Origin: Macrostomum hystrix
Lineage: Eukaryota > Platyhelminthes > Macrostomidae
Assembly: GCA_950097015.1 (NCBI GenBank)
Contig: CATNEN010000031.1
Coordinates: 124,001-188,000 of the forward strand
Length of the DNA stretch: 64,000 nt
Direction of reading: 5' to 3'
In this document: positions 60,351-64,000 of the stretch, piece after piece
How the letters are laid out: the number at the start of each line of letters is the position of its first letter
How positions within the stretch are numbered: the stretch's first letter is position 1
Program-made: the position numbers and the translations under genes
Notes under the pieces: generated by a model
What the model was told of the DNA's origin: nothing
The model's input: the letters and a program-made list of their open reading frames with translations, nothing else
The model's database searches: none

Positions 60351-61099
60351 ATTTGCTAAGTAAATTTTGTGTAAATGATTAAGGAAAGTCGGAAATGAAA
60401 AGTTATGAATTGAAATTTATTAGAAAAAGGCCTCAACACGTATAAATTTCTATATTTCCTGCCCTTCTGTGCCTCATTTCACGAAGCGAATATGCTCAGT
60501 TCTATGGTTTAAAAGGCGCTTTGACATTGTCGTAAATGCAGCTATTAAAGTTTAGTAATTAATTTAGAGATTTAGAATGATGATATAAGCTGTAAGAATC
60601 ATTGATTGAAGGAATTTTGTGAAGAGGCCTTTTGCATAATTGCTATTTCTATTTACATAGAAAAATTGTGAAGGATACATTATTTTAATTTAGTGACGCA
60701 GAAAAATTAAAAAGCATAATAAAATAGCAGTAGAACTATCGAGCTGGGATTTATATAGGAAGTGGAAATTATGAATGTATGAATTTACAAATTATGAATT
60801 TGTAGCAGCTAAATTTTAGTAATAATTTTGCATCGCTTAGTTCTACTGATATAAAATTTTGGCATATATTTACAACTGGGGAATGTATTTGTACGCATGA
60901 TAATAGAGGGCATCCTGAGAAAATGATTTGTAGAGAAAGGATAAAGTGAATTTCGACATGGCGTATGTAATTTTTGATGCCCTGAATTATCGAAGGGAAT
61001 ATTTGAGTGGGTGAAATACAAATGAATGAGTAATATACAATAAATGACAGATGGCATGCAAAATTCATGAGGCACCCGATCAGGTCAAGCACGATAAAA
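60351..61099. other. AT-rich spacer before the Helitron region
   Basis: No gene or repeat recognised. From 61072 an imperfect inverted repeat begins (GCACCCGATCAGGTCAAGC), partnered at 61428-61446 (GGCTTGATCGGGTGC). A second arm pair is AACACTTGATC near 61098 and GATCAAGTGTT near 61372. Confidence 0.4.
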
Positions 61100-61350
61100 C
61101 ACTTGATCGGAGCTGCAGCTGGGCGCAAATCGGTCACAGCTTGGGCTTCAGCGACTCCCAAGAAGGCTGTCCAGGGGACTCCGGCCGGTGGCGTCCTCAG
61201 CTGCCGGCGTGTCGACTCTCAGATCCCGGAGCAGCAACGGGTCATTGGGACAGCAGCAATGGGCGGGCTGATGGCACATTCAGCTCGGGTCGATGTTGAG
61301 AGGCCAGTCGCTGAAGTCCAGTTTGAGCAGCTCCGGCGGGAAGGAAAATG
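61100..61350 (-). pseudogene. Decayed Helitron helicase fragment (distal)
   Basis: The minus-strand frame reads FPPELLKLD, an in-frame stop, then PLLLRDLRVDTPAAEDATG. This parallels FPPELLNRLD...RLLLRDLRDNVLLAEVATG of the helicase at 61961-64000 with the intervening segment shortened. Sequence beyond ATG-GRSP is unrelated. Confidence 0.6.
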
Positions 61351-61669
61351 AGTGGAGACTTTAAAGCGCGGATCAAGTGTTCTAGGGCTATAAAAATGTA
61401 TGTTCATTAAAAAAAGCCATTAAAATGTGAGGCTTGATCGGGTGCAAACAAATTAATAGAAATTATTTAGATTTTATCAGTCTGGCCTGCAGCAGGGCGT
61501 TTGAGATGTTAATTTTAAGTTCAAATGTCATTATTTACATTGCATTTGAAGCAATATTTAGTCTTAAATTTTTAGTTTGAACGTGCAAATCATACCTAAA
61601 ATAGAAATGACATTATAGATATTTTACTTTTGGCTGAGCTGCAGCCCAGACTTATTAGTATTTACAAAG

Positions 61670-61885
61670 ATGACAAATCCGGCAAAAGAAGGACACGAAC
61701 CCGGTCACTTCGGCGCGCTGCTTTGCCTGCGAGGGAGCTGTCGCAGGTCAGTGTTGCGCGCCGCGGGATGAAGGCCGACCGCCTTTGAAACTGGGCCGCA
61801 GCGACCACGGCGAGCAGTCCATTGTCCCGCAGATCTCGATGAAGTAACCGGGCTTTATCGTCAGCGGCGATGTCAGAAGTTGCGT
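61670..61885 (-). pseudogene. Decayed Helitron helicase fragment (proximal)
   Basis: Minus-strand frame with ARLLHRDLRDNGLLAVVAAAQFQRRSAFIPRR, corresponding to TRLLLRDLRDNVLLAEVATG...VFIPR of the neighbouring gene. Upstream and downstream helicase motifs are missing. About 100 bp separate it from the end of the intact gene. Confidence 0.6.
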
Positions 61886-61960
61886 GCTAGGGTGAGAAAA
61901 TGAAGTCAAATTGAGTATGAAATTAAGTATAAAATATGTAGATTTTGATTGGTAAGAGAT

Positions 61961-64000
61961 TTAACAATTCAACTTACCAATGAGCTGCCGCAGTACGATG
62001 TTCTGCGTCCGACCGCCTGGGGCGCGCACCTTGACGCCCGATGCACTTCGCGCACGACTCAGAGCCACGTAGAGCTGGCCGTGCTGAAAGCAGGCCGTCG
62101 TCAGGTCGACAGCGTAGGTGCTCAGCGACTGGCCCTGGCTCTTGTGGATGGTCATGGCGAAGCATGGCCGGATTGGAAACTGCAGGCGGCGGAACGTGAA
62201 GGGCAGCTCAGTAGGACTCGGCTCCTGTGGGATTCGCGGAATAAACACCTGCCGCCCACGGTAGATGCCAGTGGCGACCTCCGCGAGCAGCACATTGTCC
62301 CGCAGGTCTCGCAGCAGCAGCCGGGTTCCGTTGCACAGCAGCGGTGGGTCGAGGTTCCGCATCATCATGACCGGCATGCCGACCTTGAGCTCCAGCCGGT
62401 GATGCGGCAGGCCGTTGGGATCAAGTCGGTTCAGCAGCTCCGGTGGAAAATTGGTAGCTGCCACATCGTCGTTCGGAATCGAATCGACTGATAGATAAGC
62501 CCGACTGTCTCCAGGAAAGAGCGCCAGGCAGGCGGCGTTGGTCTCGTCTACCGTCCTGTTGAGCGGCGACAGAATGCTCCGCTCCGCGAACATCTGGTCA
62601 CGGTGCGGGCTTGGCTCGAACGACGGGTAGACGTGCCGGATGAGCTGCTCAGTGGTTGTGTCATCAGGCATGAGAATCTCGCTAGGCAGGGAAACCATGC
62701 CCTCTTCGTCCTCTGGCAGCTCTCCGTTGCCAACCTAATGGAATTGTGGAATAAAAAAGACATTTCAAGTTCCATAGAATTATTTATTTAATAGTGTCCG
62801 TAAGCATGCAGAAATGGATTAAGCAAAATATTGTAGTTATTCGGAAATTAGTTTTAGAAAGTAGATTATGAATGAAACGCATTAATTTAAAAGTTTATGC
62901 AAAATAGTGAAGGAATTATTTTCTCACCTGCATAAGAAAATCTGCGTAGCTTTTGGCATCAGAGTCGCTCTCGAGCCGCAGATTTCTTGTCAAATGGTGC
63001 TGCTGGAAATGTGGCCACAAAGCCGACTGAGTCAGGCAGGCGTCGATCGTGTTCGCCTGCGTTCCTCCGGGCACCACAGCCAGCAGCTGGCGGAAGTCGC
63101 CGGCTAGCACCAGCAGCGCTCCTCCGAACGGCTGCTCGACCCGCAGCAGATCTCGCAGAGACCGGTCCACGATCTCCAGGTCCTTGCGGTGCGTCATCGG
63201 TGCCTCGTCCCACACGATGATTCGCGCGTTCCGCAGAATCTCTGCGAGCTTGCTCCGCCTGCCGATGGAGCAGAAGGCATTGTCTTGCCGAACTGCGCAG
63301 ACGGGTATCTTGAACCTGGGCGGAGGGGATGATGATTCGGGGGTTGAACAGCATAGTGCAATATGAATGGATTAGGAAAAGGAGGCAGATAAAATATGCA
63401 AGCAAAAGCGCCAGCAAAGCAGCAGTAATAAAACAATACTTAGATAAAGAATTGCGGCTCACATTGAATGTGCGGTCCTGCCACCGGGAAGAATGGTCGC
63501 CGCAATTCCAGATGATGCCACGGCTACAGCAATCTGGCGCTTCGCTCGAGCAGAATTAAGCAGAAGCGTCAGCAAGAATGTCTTGCCCGTGCCGCCGGGA
63601 GCATCGATAAAGTGCAGGCCGCCACCGCCGGCCTGCATGCTGGACTGAATGGCGTCGAAGATCGCTCGCTGTTCGCCAGTCAGCGTGCCGATTTGCGCCG
63701 TGACTTCTGCCTGGAGCTCAACGGCTTCTTCGTTTGTCGGCAGGCAGTCAGTCAGTTGGTGAGTCTGGGAAAGTGAAAGGAAAGAAGTTAGTTATAGAAG
63801 ATATTTTTATATGAATTCAGCAATGAAAAGAGTAAATAAAGTAAATAATTGGAGTATTTCCAATTACATCAATAAGAAATGAAATGACAGAAATAATGCT
63901 CTCATAAGAATAAGCGCACTTGCCTGATCCGGCTCTGACCGTGGCTTAGGCAGGCCGTAGGCAGGCAGCTCGGATCCTCCCATGGTCTCCAGCAAGTTCT
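61961..64000 (-). CDS. Helitron RepHel helicase domain, spliced, 5' end beyond window
   Basis: PIF1-family helicase of the Helitron type, the motor of rolling-circle transposition. Four exons are visible on the minus strand: 64000-63924, 63764-63463, 63315-62928 and 62734-61961. All three introns (159, 147, 193 nt) keep frame; the first uses a GC-AG pair (donor CAG|GCAAGT), the others GT-AG. About 512 aa are visible. Motifs in order: GLPKP, Walker A APGGTGKTF, GIAATILPGGRTAHS, Walker B IIVWDEAPMTHR, GDFRQLLAVVPGG, LTRNLR, then after the last intron LKVGMPVMMMRN, FAMTIHKSQGQSL and HGQLYVALSRARS. These are diagnostic of Helitron rather than cellular PIF1. The stop at 61961 follows the usual C-terminal end, although a GTAAGT at 61977 could allow another exon. 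The Rep endonuclease would lie to the right, outside the window. No frame break is visible. Confidence 0.9.

Noticed and set aside
61680-61720. Minus-strand GGTTCGTGTCC resembling a tRNA B box
   Set aside because: One mismatch to the consensus, no matching A box or cloverleaf; it lies in the decayed helicase fragment.
61949-62491. Plus-strand 180-codon frame opposite the Helitron helicase
   Set aside because: Antisense of a strongly supported helicase exon with motifs V and VI on the minus strand.

Overview
The window is eukaryotic, almost certainly an invertebrate animal genome. Evidence: a recognisable SS18/SYT-type gene (a metazoan SWI/SNF subunit), short spliceosomal introns (76-193 nt) in two transposon genes, and an animal-type transposon set (P element with THAP transposase, ISXO2-like transposase relic, Ty3/gypsy element, Helitron helicase). 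The species cannot be named from sequence alone. SS18 is the only clear host gene; more than 80% of the window is transposons and tandem repeats.

Layout. 111-3288: a structurally complete P element with perfect 128-bp terminal inverted repeats, an 8-bp target duplication and an undisrupted two-exon transposase. 3297-6786: host sequence with SS18 on the minus strand (5138-6136). 6787-11291: a composite repeat element ('element 1'): leader with G/C hairpin, 18-bp satellite, 23-bp satellite, unique tail ending in TTTTTAGTATATTA. 11300-17790: a transposon graveyard (two opposed MITE-like copies, a non-LTR remnant, a broken ISXO2 transposase, a G-rich 20-bp minisatellite in two orientations, hairpins). 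17972-58185: a second, enormously expanded copy of element 1, with a 17.6-kb 23-bp array. It is interrupted by a young Ty3/gypsy element (36629-40921) and by a head-to-tail chain of at least eight copies of 'element 2' (41376-57635), which carries 15-bp satellites. One more full copy and one degenerate copy of element 2 follow (58186-about 60350). 61100-64000: two decayed Helitron-helicase fragments, then a spliced Helitron helicase gene on the minus strand that runs off the right edge.

How the parts may fit together. Elements 1 and 2 have unrelated satellites but share a terminal design: a start like (A)C[T/G]AGC followed within about 20 nt by a G/C hairpin, and an end made of a microsatellite followed by TTAGTATAT. 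Copies abut directly, end to start. This looks like one class of non-autonomous mobile element that carries and amplifies private satellite arrays, possibly by rolling-circle (Helitron/Helentron-like) replication. A Helitron helicase lies about 1.6 kb beyond the last copy. The architecture is read directly from sequence; the mobilisation mechanism is inference. The arrays have nested higher-order periods (23-bp array: 713, 740, 1844 and 2789 bp; 15-bp arrays: 600 and 825 bp) and a 4009-bp tandem duplication, showing continuing unequal exchange. The many long reading frames inside the arrays come from repeat units divisible by three and are not treated as genes.
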